Shown: positions 26,101 to 33,657 of the stretch, piece after piece | Numbering within the stretch: position 1 is the first letter of the stretch | Layout: each line of letters begins with the position of its first letter | Assembly: GCA_023266235.1 (NCBI GenBank) | Contig: JAHFRL010000023.1 | Span: 1-49,364, forward strand | Source: Betaproteobacteria bacterium | GTDB lineage: Bacteria; Pseudomonadota; Gammaproteobacteria; Burkholderiales; SG8-41 | Direction: 5' to 3' | DNA: 49,364 nucleotides | Position numbers and translations under genes: made by a program | Notes under the pieces: model-generated | What the model saw: only the letters and a program-made list of their open reading frames with translations | Told to the model about the DNA's origin: nothing | The model's database searches: none

Positions 26101-26714
26101 TTCTGGGCAATCAATCCGGGCGGCAAACCCGTTTGCAGTTGCATCTGATAAATACGGGCAGCAGTATCTGCCGACTTTGGCTGAAGGACTGAAGCGCGGA
26201 GTGCATCATTCTGCTGATTGTTCGGGAACAGAGACTCGACCGATGCCTGCCGGCCGGCATTGCTGCCAGGGAATAGCTCACCAAGGGCTGAACTCGATGC
26301 AGGCTGCGCGCCGGGGAACAAGGATTCGATGTTCGAAGCTGGCCGAGATTGGTTTGCTAAAGAAATAGCGGGCGTAGAATCGGAATACCGAGTCATTACC
26401 TTTGAGAGAAAATCCCGGCTTTCCCTCGGCATGAGGGCCCAGCCGAACTTATCTAGATTCCCTGGCCCCCAGTTCCAGGCAACCAGGGCCTCCCCCACAT
26501 CGTTATTGTATTTCCTCAGCAAAGCAGTAAAGTAGGAACGCGCACCGTTCCGGGCCTGGGTTTCATCAAAGGAATTACTTACCCCATATTGCTTGGCCGT
26601 GGCCGGCATGAACTGGTAAGGCCCTTCGGCGCCCCGAGGGCTGATCGCCTGGGGATTGCCGCCGGATTCCGTTTGGCGGACGGCATCAAGCAGGCGTTCC
26701 ATATCGAAAGCCAT
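20127..26714 (-). CDS. Giant internal (ejected) virion protein with transglycosylase domain
   Basis: A 2195-residue protein. Residues 1-130 are a lytic transglycosylase domain: VRQTESGGN with the catalytic Glu, GPYQFMPATAKQYG and ALVAWNWGPGN, as in T7 gp16. Around residues 300-500 are Ala/Gly-rich hydrophobic helices. Around 810-900 there is a module HPTKGDQSGTHGVAVAGY ... ALGVWVDNESGKGYLDI, seen in phage polyvalent proteins. At about 955 TFIHESGHLWLEEL carries an HExxH zinc-protease-like motif. The remaining 1200 residues are mostly helical. It would be ejected to build a channel and cut peptidoglycan at infection. It follows the T7 gp15-like gene with its ATG directly after the stop. Confidence 0.85.
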   Translation of the reverse strand: MAFDMERLLDAVRQTESGGNPQAISPRGAEGPYQFMPATAKQYGVSNSFDETQARNGARSYFTALLRKYNNDVGEALVAWNWGPGNLDKFGWALMPRESRDFLSKVMTRYSDSTPAISLANQSRPASNIESLFPGAQPASSSALGELFPGSNAGRQASVESLFPNNQQNDALRASVLQPKSADTAARIYQMQLQTGLPPGLIAQNLDSIEQQAKQVNFDAEKFRQESPLLAGWLAKNPVQAAVAQGDYENLSTLETAWQIVQAVPAGFTQGGKDLRSSMLSFKVVMGDITPQEEAERRQLKIDAQAAGQQFAEGWPSWAKSAGGLAGQMVPMALESVKAGVKYGVPAGALIGAASMVGGRPAGAALGTIAGFKTAAQISFVDQNYRANVGQAFDTIEGAKDANGNPVDPIVARYAALLVGAPDTVFGMVALRKIAGLLPGADKLLGTLGAQGVKQLLTRPSVTAALVGFGKKYAGAVGSQTFAMGMQQVMNIFAREIATGDLGKGINAEDVNAVASGTANAFKGIAVLGLLPSGPKVFELYHDMKVADKNEAFMHELGAAVSDSKTYARSPEAMKDYVSALKENGPVKDVFIPVEKWNALFQSEAPTAAKEVFGDLKQYAEAVATGGDLVIPIDLYAQKLAGTPFHERLVPDIRLNPGEMTPREAQEAKAAEPQILSSLEAEMVAIKAKEAPLVQVYNDVYDKLKTIGVGTAEANRDALLWRERTRARAERLGVDPWAFYQENPLTVQREMPAAMPEELKAYNQQLVEPAVPFAQKLPLPEGQINLPAATPRETNTATEAIRAAEKSHEEYGVYGATIHPTKGDQSGTHGVAVAGYPQRGVVTEGIPTKQEVETFMRHNRGIFNADKNAALGVWVDNESGKGYLDITNVLPRDKAIAQGEYLGEKAVWDLGHSQEIRLPIVRETGQRMLFQNERGASVPVKGLIVLLKNADPSTFIHESGHLWLEELRTDATRPDAPEQLVKDWNTIKEWAGTNEQNISTEAHEKFARGFEAYIMEGKAPSFQLRETFAQLKDWLFRIYKSMTMLDVPLTPEVREVMDRLLATDEAVKQVREHNAYDVPFLDQTKMTEAEYKAYRELNAQAKSQAEDTFRVQVMKELRRERLAEWRKEKEAMTGKVREDILQIPIYRAAYWLWSGKLPDGTSPLGLGPFKLDKQSLIDMGVKPTDLPFRYQENGLHPDTVAELFGFSSGKAFVKELIGLPTLKKAIDAEVDTRMKQEHGDLIFDGSFMDKAGMEVQNTRQIDVFNFEMRILKRMGATREITHPAIMKDLARQIIERKTLGELNPKLFEAAALKASQEAEAAMLGREFRAGTGRNLDTAFDAKQRQLLNVLLYREAATQRELADKAVKKWNKFLFRTDERLSKTHNMDMVNAARSIAAAHGIGAAQETADSYMRTLAEYDPQSYDDLHNMVEMAAADGRPVNDLTVSDFGIVRDAIEGLWSMARRTNQIEIDGKRLDRAQVLGELGTRISELVPTGTKRAGYDHAVGPWEKVKIGLLGAKAMLRRIESWVDAMDNGDPNGVFRRYVWQPVSEAADLYRDKFRAASEKYQAIVNAAPKEIFRAGKIDAPEIGYQFRDKTELLGAIMHTGNDSNKFKLLADRQRKWGDINGEGLDSHRWDAFIKRMQDEGVLTKADYDFAQAIGNLFEELKPEAQKAHKDMYGYYFDEVTKKPFDTPFGTYDGWYYPAITDPFIVEDAAIRAEQRAMESRPSSFIFPSTGRDFAHRRDPNYAKPLSLDLGLIQQHIGKVLRFTYLEPHVKDVGRVIVNKDFRASLALLDTEIAQVALVPWLQRSALQQVEQPSGPRMQAFDKFFHQVRLSAGLQIMFANASVTLQQFTGPIVAAAQDPKSIPYMSTALWHYVSAPRDYVAHINEASMFMRNQNSSQVMEIQRSIDNIVLNPNPYQTAKAFANQHGHFMEAAAQNIVNYIVWGGRYDRAIAEGYDHNSAVRQANSSIRETQGTFAAEDISRFESGTAFKRLFTMFYSYFNMAANLNGTEFVKAMRQGGFAGAGRALYVFTMGFMIPAVLSEAITQVVGGQFSGEKSDEEDVSNILSVFFGGQFKQAAAMVPIVGPVAQVAVNAFNDKWYDDRIQTSPAVSMLESLAHVPVDAYKVATEDEARLKRPIQDALTAIGLVSGLPVAPLSRPLGYMADVSQGYTEPAGPIETTRGLISGRTPK

Positions 26715-28580
26715 TTATTGACCCCCTAATGCTTTTTTCCCTTCGTCCGCCGTCCCGCCAGTGATACTGATTGCATAGGCGTGTTCCAGCTGTTTTTTCA
26801 TATTTATTTTTGCTTTATCGTCAGACCACTCCATCGGGACCGCCCCCGTCGAGCGCATGTAATTGATCGCACCCTTCAGCCACTGCGGGTCGATAGTTGA
26901 AATCGGTACATACGTCTGTGGGCGTTGTTGTGGCGTAACCGTGGCGGCTGGCAGACTCTGATTTGATAGGCCGAACCACGTAGGCATCTGCACCTGGCGG
27001 TTAATCTCCGACTGCATGAGCGTCTGTTTTTCATCTCGCGAAAGCTCACGGCCGGCCCGTTGCTGGGCTTCTCCTATTACCGTTTCGACCCCATTACGCA
27101 GCCGCCCCAGCTTCTCTTTCTGAACAGCGCTTGGCTTATTGGCAAAAGGAGTGAGTCCTACTACATTAGCCGCCAGCGTATTGAACAGATCGTTATCGAT
27201 AGATGCGGTTTGAATCTTTGCTGGCGTATTTAACTGACGACGTAAAGACATTAAATTACCGGTAAGCGTCTGCCCTAATTCCGGTTCTAGTGCTTTGACG
27301 CTATTCTCGCTCATCGCGGATAAAACGCTAGGGTTGGACAAATCCCAGAAGCGTTGGAATCCAGCATGCGCTTTATCCCCCTCAAGATGATCTCGCTCAG
27401 CACGTGCCCGCTGTTGGTCATTCCACCCGCTATTGGTGACATAATCGCGAATGCTGCTTCGGTCCTGCCCTTCAAGCGCTAGATATTCCGGCATCGTCTG
27501 CAAAGTCTTTAAATCTGCACCATCATGATAGGCATTAAGAACTATGGATTTGTTGGAGTCGGTTAATTCCCGTTGAGCGTCATTCGTCGCGGCGGCACGC
27601 GAGCGTATCTCGGTAATGGCCGCATTTGCTATCCGGGGCTTATCCTGATATTTATCGCGTAGCCATTGCCCCATCACATCGAGCCGAATAGGATCGTTGG
27701 GGGTGCGCGGCCCCATTATTCCCCATACCTGATCTGCGCCGCGCATGGCCTCGCCGTCAACACTGGCGGCGCCAACCTTGGCACCGATGGTGACAACGGC
27801 TTCGGGGGTCAGCCGGCGATTCGCCTTCATCTGGTCGTAATAAGCCGCCGCAGCTGCATCCTTCCCTTGCACCAACATCTGATCGATTACGTCGGAATGC
27901 ACCTGAGTTTCGGCGATGGTTTTCAGTGTATCGATCACCTGCCGATCGCCTTCACGTTCAGGGTGCAAGCCTTCGGCCAACGCTTTCTGGTCGATATTCT
28001 TGTTGATCCGAAGAAGCGAAAGTTCGATCTGCCCCGGCTGATCCCAGTTCAACGCCGCCTGTCGGCGTTCAGTAGCCTGCGCACCTTCATAAACTTGACC
28101 CTGATAAACGCGGGATTGCTGGGCAATATGCTGATAGAGGTGCGAATCGAATTGACGATCGGCAATAGCAGAACGTCGAGCAAAAGCTTGTTGCTGTTCA
28201 GGATTCGTCAATCCATCGCTGATCTGCTTATTCAATTCGGCGCGCTTGGTGCGATAAGTTTCCAGCAAGGGCTGGTTGACGGCATCGCCGCCGAGAATGC
28301 TGTTGTATCCGCCCTTGCCCAGCTGTAATTCGCTCAGGCCGTTCATGTAGTCAGTCGTCGCCGCTTCTGTCCGGGTAGCATCCAAGTCCCGTTTTTCCTT
28401 CTGGGCCATCACCGCCAGGCTGCCCCCTACCCCCTGCATGGCATTGCCGAAGTCGGCCAGGGCAGCTGCTTCATGTCCGAGATTCGGCGTTTCCAATTGC
28501 AGATTGGGGATATTGCCCCGTATCGGGGGCATAGGCGCTGGGCCTAATTGATCGGCAGTCGGCAAACGAGGCATGGTCAA
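26715..28580 (-). CDS. Internal virion protein (T7 gp15-like position)
   Basis: A 621-residue, largely helical protein rich in Gln, Ala and Arg (HIAQQSRVYQGQVYEGAQAT). No enzymatic motif is seen. Size, helical character and place between a small Ala/Gln-rich core protein and the transglycosylase-bearing giant protein match the T7 gp14-gp15-gp16 order, so it is probably an ejected core protein. The start overlaps the preceding stop by 4 bases. Confidence 0.7.
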   Translation of the reverse strand: MTMPRLPTADQLGPAPMPPIRGNIPNLQLETPNLGHEAAALADFGNAMQGVGGSLAVMAQKEKRDLDATRTEAATTDYMNGLSELQLGKGGYNSILGGDAVNQPLLETYRTKRAELNKQISDGLTNPEQQQAFARRSAIADRQFDSHLYQHIAQQSRVYQGQVYEGAQATERRQAALNWDQPGQIELSLLRINKNIDQKALAEGLHPEREGDRQVIDTLKTIAETQVHSDVIDQMLVQGKDAAAAAYYDQMKANRRLTPEAVVTIGAKVGAASVDGEAMRGADQVWGIMGPRTPNDPIRLDVMGQWLRDKYQDKPRIANAAITEIRSRAAATNDAQRELTDSNKSIVLNAYHDGADLKTLQTMPEYLALEGQDRSSIRDYVTNSGWNDQQRARAERDHLEGDKAHAGFQRFWDLSNPSVLSAMSENSVKALEPELGQTLTGNLMSLRRQLNTPAKIQTASIDNDLFNTLAANVVGLTPFANKPSAVQKEKLGRLRNGVETVIGEAQQRAGRELSRDEKQTLMQSEINRQVQMPTWFGLSNQSLPAATVTPQQRPQTYVPISTIDPQWLKGAINYMRSTGAVPMEWSDDKAKINMKKQLEHAYAISITGGTADEGKKALGGQ

Positions 28581-29155
28581 TACCCTCCGGCGTCTACTGC
28601 GCTACGAGAAAAAGCCCCGCCGTAGCGATCGAGAAGCGAAGAAGAGCCCCGAAGCAGCGTCGAGAACATCGAAAGATTGCTCGCGCGTGCAATGCTTTCT
28701 CCCTCCGCAGTTCGGGAGGCCGCAGCACTCTGCCCACCCAGCCGGCGGGCCTGCGCCGTAACGGTATAGTTCCGGGCCTGCTCTTCACCCTCGTACATCG
28801 CCAGCGCAGCCCGGTACGTGCCTTCGGCCTGAATCCCGTTGATGAGATCGACAACCGTCGGGTCAGAGGCGCCAGCGCCGCTGGCTGCAGCATTGGCGAG
28901 GGCTTTGCTGGAAAGCAATGCAGCGGTCTTACGTTGCTCATAGGCTTCTCGCTGGGCGATTGCCCGGCTCTGCCCGGCCAAGTAATCGGCTTGGCCAGCC
29001 TCGAAGTTGGCGGCCACTTGAGCATTCTGGGCCGACGTCTGCGCCTGGGCCTGCGCCGCGCGGCCGGCTGCCCGCTGTCCATAGGCTTGGGTCACGGTGC
29101 CGGCAATCGACATCGCCGGCCCAAGTGCGCTAACCGTTGAGCCGAAGCCGCTCAT
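28577..29155 (-). CDS. Internal virion protein (T7 gp14-like position)
   Basis: A 192-residue protein, Ala/Gln/Arg rich, helical, with the N-terminal segment GSTVSALGPAMSIAGTVTQAYG giving a hydrophobic start. This composition is typical of small internal core proteins that enter the outer membrane during ejection. The gene overlaps its neighbours by 4 bases on each side. Assignment rests on composition and order rather than a motif. Confidence 0.65.
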   Translation of the reverse strand: MSGFGSTVSALGPAMSIAGTVTQAYGQRAAGRAAQAQAQTSAQNAQVAANFEAGQADYLAGQSRAIAQREAYEQRKTAALLSSKALANAAASGAGASDPTVVDLINGIQAEGTYRAALAMYEGEEQARNYTVTAQARRLGGQSAAASRTAEGESIARASNLSMFSTLLRGSSSLLDRYGGAFSRSAVDAGGY

Positions 29156-29496
29156 CGCACATACTCCCCGGCATCGTTAAGACGAAACCCAAGGCGCTCT
29201 AAAAACCGTTTCGCGGTTCCTATGTCGCAATCGGGGTCAGCGAACAATTTCCACCTATTCTCGTCGGCAATGTGCATTAGCATCTTTGCGAACTTCACGG
29301 CAGTCACTTTATGTTTCTCACGCTCATCCTCTTTCGATTCGGAAAAAACAGCCATGTAATTGTGCGCTATGCGGATAAACCCGCCGACAGCAACCGGCTT
29401 CTCACCATCCAGAATGACATAAGCGCGAAGGGTGAGCCGAGGCGTTTCACCGTAATATTCACGAAGTAATTCAGCCGTAGCCGGAACAATTCTCAC
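29152..29496 (-). CDS. GNAT acetyltransferase-like protein
   Basis: A 114-residue protein with the layout of a short GNAT domain: AYVILDGEKPVAVGGFIRI (strands), KFAKMLMHIADENRWKLFADPD (helix and strand) and AKRFLERLGFRLNDAGEYVR (the final helix and strand typical of the fold). The Q/RxxGxG/A acetyl-CoA loop is not clear. Similar GNAT-like proteins lie between tail tube and internal virion genes in related podoviruses, in the place of T7 gp13, and may act in assembly rather than catalysis. Confidence 0.7.
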   Translation of the reverse strand: MRIVPATAELLREYYGETPRLTLRAYVILDGEKPVAVGGFIRIAHNYMAVFSESKEDEREKHKVTAVKFAKMLMHIADENRWKLFADPDCDIGTAKRFLERLGFRLNDAGEYVR

Positions 29497-32159
29497 GTTT
29501 TCTCACTCGTCTCATAGGCCAGCACTGCAGCGAGCACCGTAATGGGCCGGGGCGATACAGCTTGCAGACAGAGTCGGGAATCCGTATTCCAGATGCCGGG
29601 GAACTCAATTAATTCCTGATCGTATGCCGTGTGCAGCGTTGTCTGTCCGACTTCCGCGCTGTCTTCTACCAAGGGCATATCATCGAGCGTATCGAAGTCC
29701 GGGCCGAATTTCAGGCTCTGGGCGTAAGCATCTGCCAACACCAAGCCGACTTGGGTAATCCGTTTGGGGTGGGTCAGCGCTAACGGCTCGCCGGCATTGG
29801 CGTAGGAGAGTTTGGTGCTCTTCCATTGAGCTGTATAGGAAAGCCCGACATGGGCGGTCGTAACCGCTTCGGGGAGGGTATCGATCTGCCCACCAACGAC
29901 GGTTTTCACGCCAAGGTCTTTCCCGTTTCCCCAGACCGTCACCATCTTGCCCTCAAGGTGGGTCAAGCCGGTAATTGTCGTTGTCGCAGCGCCGGAATAG
30001 GACAAGAAAGCATCACTGGTTTTTGTTGCCGTCATGCCGCGCGCTTCGGATTCCAATGCCCACCTTTCAAGGTAGCGAGCCGTGGCGCCATTGATCGTGC
30101 GATTAACGACGTAATAAACTGCGTCCTCCACACTACCAGGCAGCACGACAACGTCTTCCACGGTCCCGTCAGTCGAAACCGTCACCCAACACAATACGTT
30201 CTCGAGATGGTTATAAATCAGCACGGCCACTTTTCCATCCGAGCGTACGCAATGGATTCGAGTATCCGGCAAGCGCTGAACAGCAAGCTGCACAATAGAA
30301 GGCTCGCCAACTTCAGGCACGACGAGCGTCGCTTCCGTGCTGCGATAATCTCCAGCCTCTCCATCGAAGGCTAATTCAAAGAGCCGGGTGCCGCCGCGCT
30401 GCACAAATACCCCATGGCTATCGATCTTGGCAGCCAGCGTGCCATTTGATCCGAGAGAAGACGCCTCTTTGATATTGAAGTTCGAAGGCGTCAGCACTTC
30501 GTCGAAGGCCGTTGCACGAACCGAGTGTTCGGCACCTTGCGCGCCGACAATCAGGCGCTGTAAAGGCAAAAGCCAATTGATGCTATCGACCGGGCCAGAG
30601 CCCACCGTCCGGTTAATTGGACCGGAATCCCCAACGGTATCCGGGTTAAAGTTGTAGAAATCGTCGGAAACCGAGCCAAAAATCCCATTCTGCCCAGCCC
30701 ACCACAGCCGGCCTTCATAGAAAGCCACGGCGGTGGGGAAGCCGGAAGCGGTGGACCAAGAACCTTCGGACCAAAATTTCGTAGCGTCGGTCGAACCGAA
30801 CTCAGTCAGCACTTCAGCAGAGACACTCGTCCCACTGGTGTATCCAGTAACGCGCACGACGCCCGTAATACTGCCGAGCGGATAATCCAGCGTAGCAGTT
30901 ACCGTTCCGGAGGTGTAATTCCCGGTTTTGATGCCGATCCGATAGAAAACAATCTGATTATCCAGCCCGTCGGCGTAGGTCGTCGCCACGTTCGTGGTGT
31001 AGGAACTCACATCGACCCAGTTACCCGTTACACCAATGGATCGTTGGAGCGTGACCGTCGCGACCCAGACACCGGTCAGGGTAATTGCGAACCGGCGATT
31101 TTCACCGACGCCTGTAATCTGAATTGTATTGGTGAAAGTGTTCTGCGCAGCAATAGCGGCCGTCACCCGTTGCCCTACGGAGCGCATTCTGAATAAGCAT
31201 CCGATATGCCCGGTAACAAAGACGCTTCGGGAAGCAGTCAGTGTAATGTTCCCGCTAACTGCGCTGGCAGCAATCGTCGTCTCAGATTTGTTCTCCGTTA
31301 GGTAGGGGCCATTATCGGATAGATACCAGACCAGAGACCAGGAGTGCGGGCCACGGCGTTCGATTTTCCGCTGCAGGTATCCCTTGCACGAAATGAAAAG
31401 AATATCGCCGGATTGATCCGCGCGTATGAGCCGCAGATCAGCGGTCAGCCAGGGCGCCGTGATCGTCACGGTGCCGGCGGCTTCTACGGCAACAGAATCG
31501 ACAAGAACAATCCGTTTCAGGATGCTTGAAAACCGGATGCTGAAATTACCCGTCGGGGTGAAGGCCAAGGAATGGTAGCCGGTGTCCAGCGTCGTTTCGG
31601 CAACATAATCATCATCGCCGACAGCCGAGCCAACGCTGAATACAACCGGCCCTCGTTGAACCACAACTCGAAGGGCGTGCTCTTTATTTTGGTCCGCGCC
31701 GGCAACCGTTACGGTCTGGTCCCGGATCGCGGCGGCGGTTCCATCCCCCGTCAGCCCCATATACCCGCCGGCCTGCCAAGCACTCACTCCGCCGGCTTCA
31801 TCATTATCAGTCCAACTGGTCAGGTTGGTGTCGAAGGTTCCGTTAGCGACGGCGGAAGCGACAGCGACACGGGAAATAAGGGCATCGCCTACCCACACGC
31901 GCATGAGCTGATTGGTGATTTCAATCAGCGCAGTATCGGTCGTCGAGAAAACGAAAGGCAAAAACCGCGCTTGATTACTGGAAGCCGTGGCGCCTAAATA
32001 CCCCAAGCCCGGGCGCAACATCATGGACCCTAGGACGCGAGGCATCCAGTTATCCATGGTTTCAGCGGAGAATGAAAGCCGCTTCATGTCCACCCGGGCC
32101 AGCGCGAGGCGCGAAGCTAGGCCGCGGTTAAAGCCGAAGAAGGCAGTAGAGCGTTTCAT
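29493..32159 (-). CDS. Tail tubular protein B / tail nozzle (T7 gp12-like)
   Basis: An 888-residue protein. The opening NRGLASRLALARVD and NWMPRVLGSMMLRPGLGYLG is diagnostic of podovirus nozzle proteins of this type, followed by FVFSTTDTALIEIT and a beta-propeller-like body (FYEGRLWWAGQNGIFGSVS is a typical propeller strand-turn). It forms the distal tail tube through which DNA and internal proteins pass. It overlaps tail tubular protein A by 4 bases. Confidence 0.85.
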   Translation of the reverse strand: MKRSTAFFGFNRGLASRLALARVDMKRLSFSAETMDNWMPRVLGSMMLRPGLGYLGATASSNQARFLPFVFSTTDTALIEITNQLMRVWVGDALISRVAVASAVANGTFDTNLTSWTDNDEAGGVSAWQAGGYMGLTGDGTAAAIRDQTVTVAGADQNKEHALRVVVQRGPVVFSVGSAVGDDDYVAETTLDTGYHSLAFTPTGNFSIRFSSILKRIVLVDSVAVEAAGTVTITAPWLTADLRLIRADQSGDILFISCKGYLQRKIERRGPHSWSLVWYLSDNGPYLTENKSETTIAASAVSGNITLTASRSVFVTGHIGCLFRMRSVGQRVTAAIAAQNTFTNTIQITGVGENRRFAITLTGVWVATVTLQRSIGVTGNWVDVSSYTTNVATTYADGLDNQIVFYRIGIKTGNYTSGTVTATLDYPLGSITGVVRVTGYTSGTSVSAEVLTEFGSTDATKFWSEGSWSTASGFPTAVAFYEGRLWWAGQNGIFGSVSDDFYNFNPDTVGDSGPINRTVGSGPVDSINWLLPLQRLIVGAQGAEHSVRATAFDEVLTPSNFNIKEASSLGSNGTLAAKIDSHGVFVQRGGTRLFELAFDGEAGDYRSTEATLVVPEVGEPSIVQLAVQRLPDTRIHCVRSDGKVAVLIYNHLENVLCWVTVSTDGTVEDVVVLPGSVEDAVYYVVNRTINGATARYLERWALESEARGMTATKTSDAFLSYSGAATTTITGLTHLEGKMVTVWGNGKDLGVKTVVGGQIDTLPEAVTTAHVGLSYTAQWKSTKLSYANAGEPLALTHPKRITQVGLVLADAYAQSLKFGPDFDTLDDMPLVEDSAEVGQTTLHTAYDQELIEFPGIWNTDSRLCLQAVSPRPITVLAAVLAYETSEKT

Positions 32160-32794
32160 CCCAGCAGCTGGTTACGTTTCCCCCGCTGCCGGTTGGTGCT
32201 GCCGCCGCGGGCGGCTGACCAAGAGCCTTGCGGGGGGAAAGCGGTTGAGTCTTCCATGGCATCTTTGCTTCGGGCATCTTTCAATCCGGAGGCCATAAGA
32301 CCGAGCGCGAGTTTTTGCTTTTCAATGCTCTGAGTGAGCGTCAATACAATTTCGGAAGCCAGATAGGCCGAAACGAATTTCGAAAAAGTTTGTGGCCAGC
32401 GCGTCAAATCATTCCCGTAACTATTGTCACTGGAGATGTAACGAACGTAAATGGGGTCGATATTGGCGAACCAAAAACCCACTTCCTCAACTACGGCGAG
32501 CAAAGGAGTTTTGAAAAACTCATCCTCTGCGACACCAGCGGTACGGACATGATCATTCGGCTTGTCGAAAGCATTGGTGTAACCGAATGCGGGAACCGTT
32601 GCGGACTTATCGATCTTCACAGCCCGCATGGCAAAATTCCACTGCCCCTGTTCGAGGCAATACTTGATCGCATCGGCATTCCACACGTCGTCGAGCACGC
32701 GGCGCGGCTCGCGGTTTTCCGAAAGACTGAGTAGCTTCCGCTCGCCGATCAGCCGCAGCGCCTCATTGTAGAGCCCGAGTTGAGTAGCAGCCAC
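32156..32794 (-). CDS. Tail tubular protein A / adaptor (T7 gp11-like)
   Basis: A 212-residue protein. QLGLYNEALRLIGERKLLSL, then LDDVWNADAIKYCLEQGQWNF, is the characteristic start of gp11-type adaptors that join the portal to the nozzle. The middle ASEIVLTLTQS segment and charged Gly/Ser C-terminus are also usual. It directly precedes the nozzle gene, as in T7. Confidence 0.85.
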   Translation of the reverse strand: MAATQLGLYNEALRLIGERKLLSLSENREPRRVLDDVWNADAIKYCLEQGQWNFAMRAVKIDKSATVPAFGYTNAFDKPNDHVRTAGVAEDEFFKTPLLAVVEEVGFWFANIDPIYVRYISSDNSYGNDLTRWPQTFSKFVSAYLASEIVLTLTQSIEKQKLALGLMASGLKDARSKDAMEDSTAFPPQGSWSAARGGSTNRQRGKRNQLLG

Positions 32795-32803
32795 AGCACA
32801 CCA

Positions 32804-33235
32804 TCAGGTCGTGAGAAGGTACGACGAAAGCCACGCTTGGGCTTCGGCCTTGTTTTCGAGCTGCTCCTTGATCGGGGCTTTGTCGACTCGCCGGATGACG
32901 CAGAATTTGAGGTGCGGGCCACGATACTGAATTAAATACCGATCGGCGGCGTCAGCCTGCGACACTTCCACGTCCTGGGTCGTCAGGTCCAGGGTGAAGA
33001 CCGGAATCAGTTTTGCCCAGACCCGGCCACAGGACAGGACCAACAACTCGGCATACCACTCGCCGGTATCGATGCGAACATACATCCGATCGTAAGGGCG
33101 CAGGCGCGAGGAAACGTTGGCAAAAAATTCAGGTTGCAGAACGTCCTGAAGCGTCGTACCAGATTCGACCGTTACCGTCCAGCCTTGGTTGACCTGCTCG
33201 GCTAGAGAGAATCTCGTGACATCCAATTTCATCAT
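32804..33235 (-). CDS. Structural or head-tail region protein of unknown function
   Basis: A 143-residue protein beginning MMKLDVTRFSLAEQ. It is beta-rich with a central RPYDRMYVRIDTGEWYAELLVLS and a C-terminal helix (EQLENKAEAQAWLSSYL). The place between capsid-decoration and tail adaptor genes suggests a virion or completion protein. The start is uncertain: ATG 33235 and 33232, GTG 33241 and TTG 33244 are all in frame and no Shine-Dalgarno is evident, since a terminator hairpin lies immediately upstream. Confidence 0.6.
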   Translation of the reverse strand: MMKLDVTRFSLAEQVNQGWTVTVESGTTLQDVLQPEFFANVSSRLRPYDRMYVRIDTGEWYAELLVLSCGRVWAKLIPVFTLDLTTQDVEVSQADAADRYLIQYRGPHLKFCVIRRVDKAPIKEQLENKAEAQAWLSSYLLTT

Positions 33236-33242
33236 TGTCACC

Positions 33243-33278
33243 AAAAGAAAAAGTGGGAGGGCGAGAGCTCGCCCTCCC
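33243..33278 (-). terminator. Intrinsic terminator after the capsid genes
   Basis: On the minus strand an 11-bp perfect stem (33278-33268 with 33265-33255, two-base loop) is followed by CTTTTTCTTTT. It lies 9 bases after the stop of the gene at 33288-33644, so it would trim transcription after the capsid block, like the T7 terminator behind gene 10. Confidence 0.75.
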
Positions 33279-33287
33279 GGGCTGGGG

Positions 33288-33644
33288 TCAGCCGAAAGTG
33301 GAAGTCATCAGTGCACCCGTTGAAAGCGTGGCACCAGACGTACTTACGCCGGTTATAACCCCAAGGAAGGATTGAGCACTCGAACCCGCGGAACTGAACT
33401 GCACCCCCATCACGGCATCACCCGGGCGCATACCCAAGGCCTTGCCGTCAGAGAAGAAGTTCGAAGCCACGATGTCGGTCGTCAGATTGGTTGAAGAATA
33501 GAACCACAGGGCCCCGCCTTGCGCGCCCGGGGCCCCCGGTACCGTGGTGAGGCCGGTCGTGCCAGCATTGCCGGCGAGGCCTTCCGCGATTTTCCGCGGA
33601 GGATTGGAGAGGGACGTGGCGGCAGTCGTACCAGAATAGGCCAT
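33288..33644 (-). CDS. Probable capsid decoration protein
   Basis: A 118-residue Gly/Ala/Ser/Thr-rich protein (NAGTTGLTTVPGAPGAQGG, then FSSAGSSAQSFLGVITGVST). It follows the major capsid gene with an AAGGAG ribosome site and a terminator at its end. This position and composition fit head decoration or fibre proteins, which are needed in high copy. No motif is recognised. Confidence 0.55.
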   Translation of the reverse strand: MAYSGTTAATSLSNPPRKIAEGLAGNAGTTGLTTVPGAPGAQGGALWFYSSTNLTTDIVASNFFSDGKALGMRPGDAVMGVQFSSAGSSAQSFLGVITGVSTSGATLSTGALMTSTFG

Positions 33645-33657
33645 GATGTATTACTCC

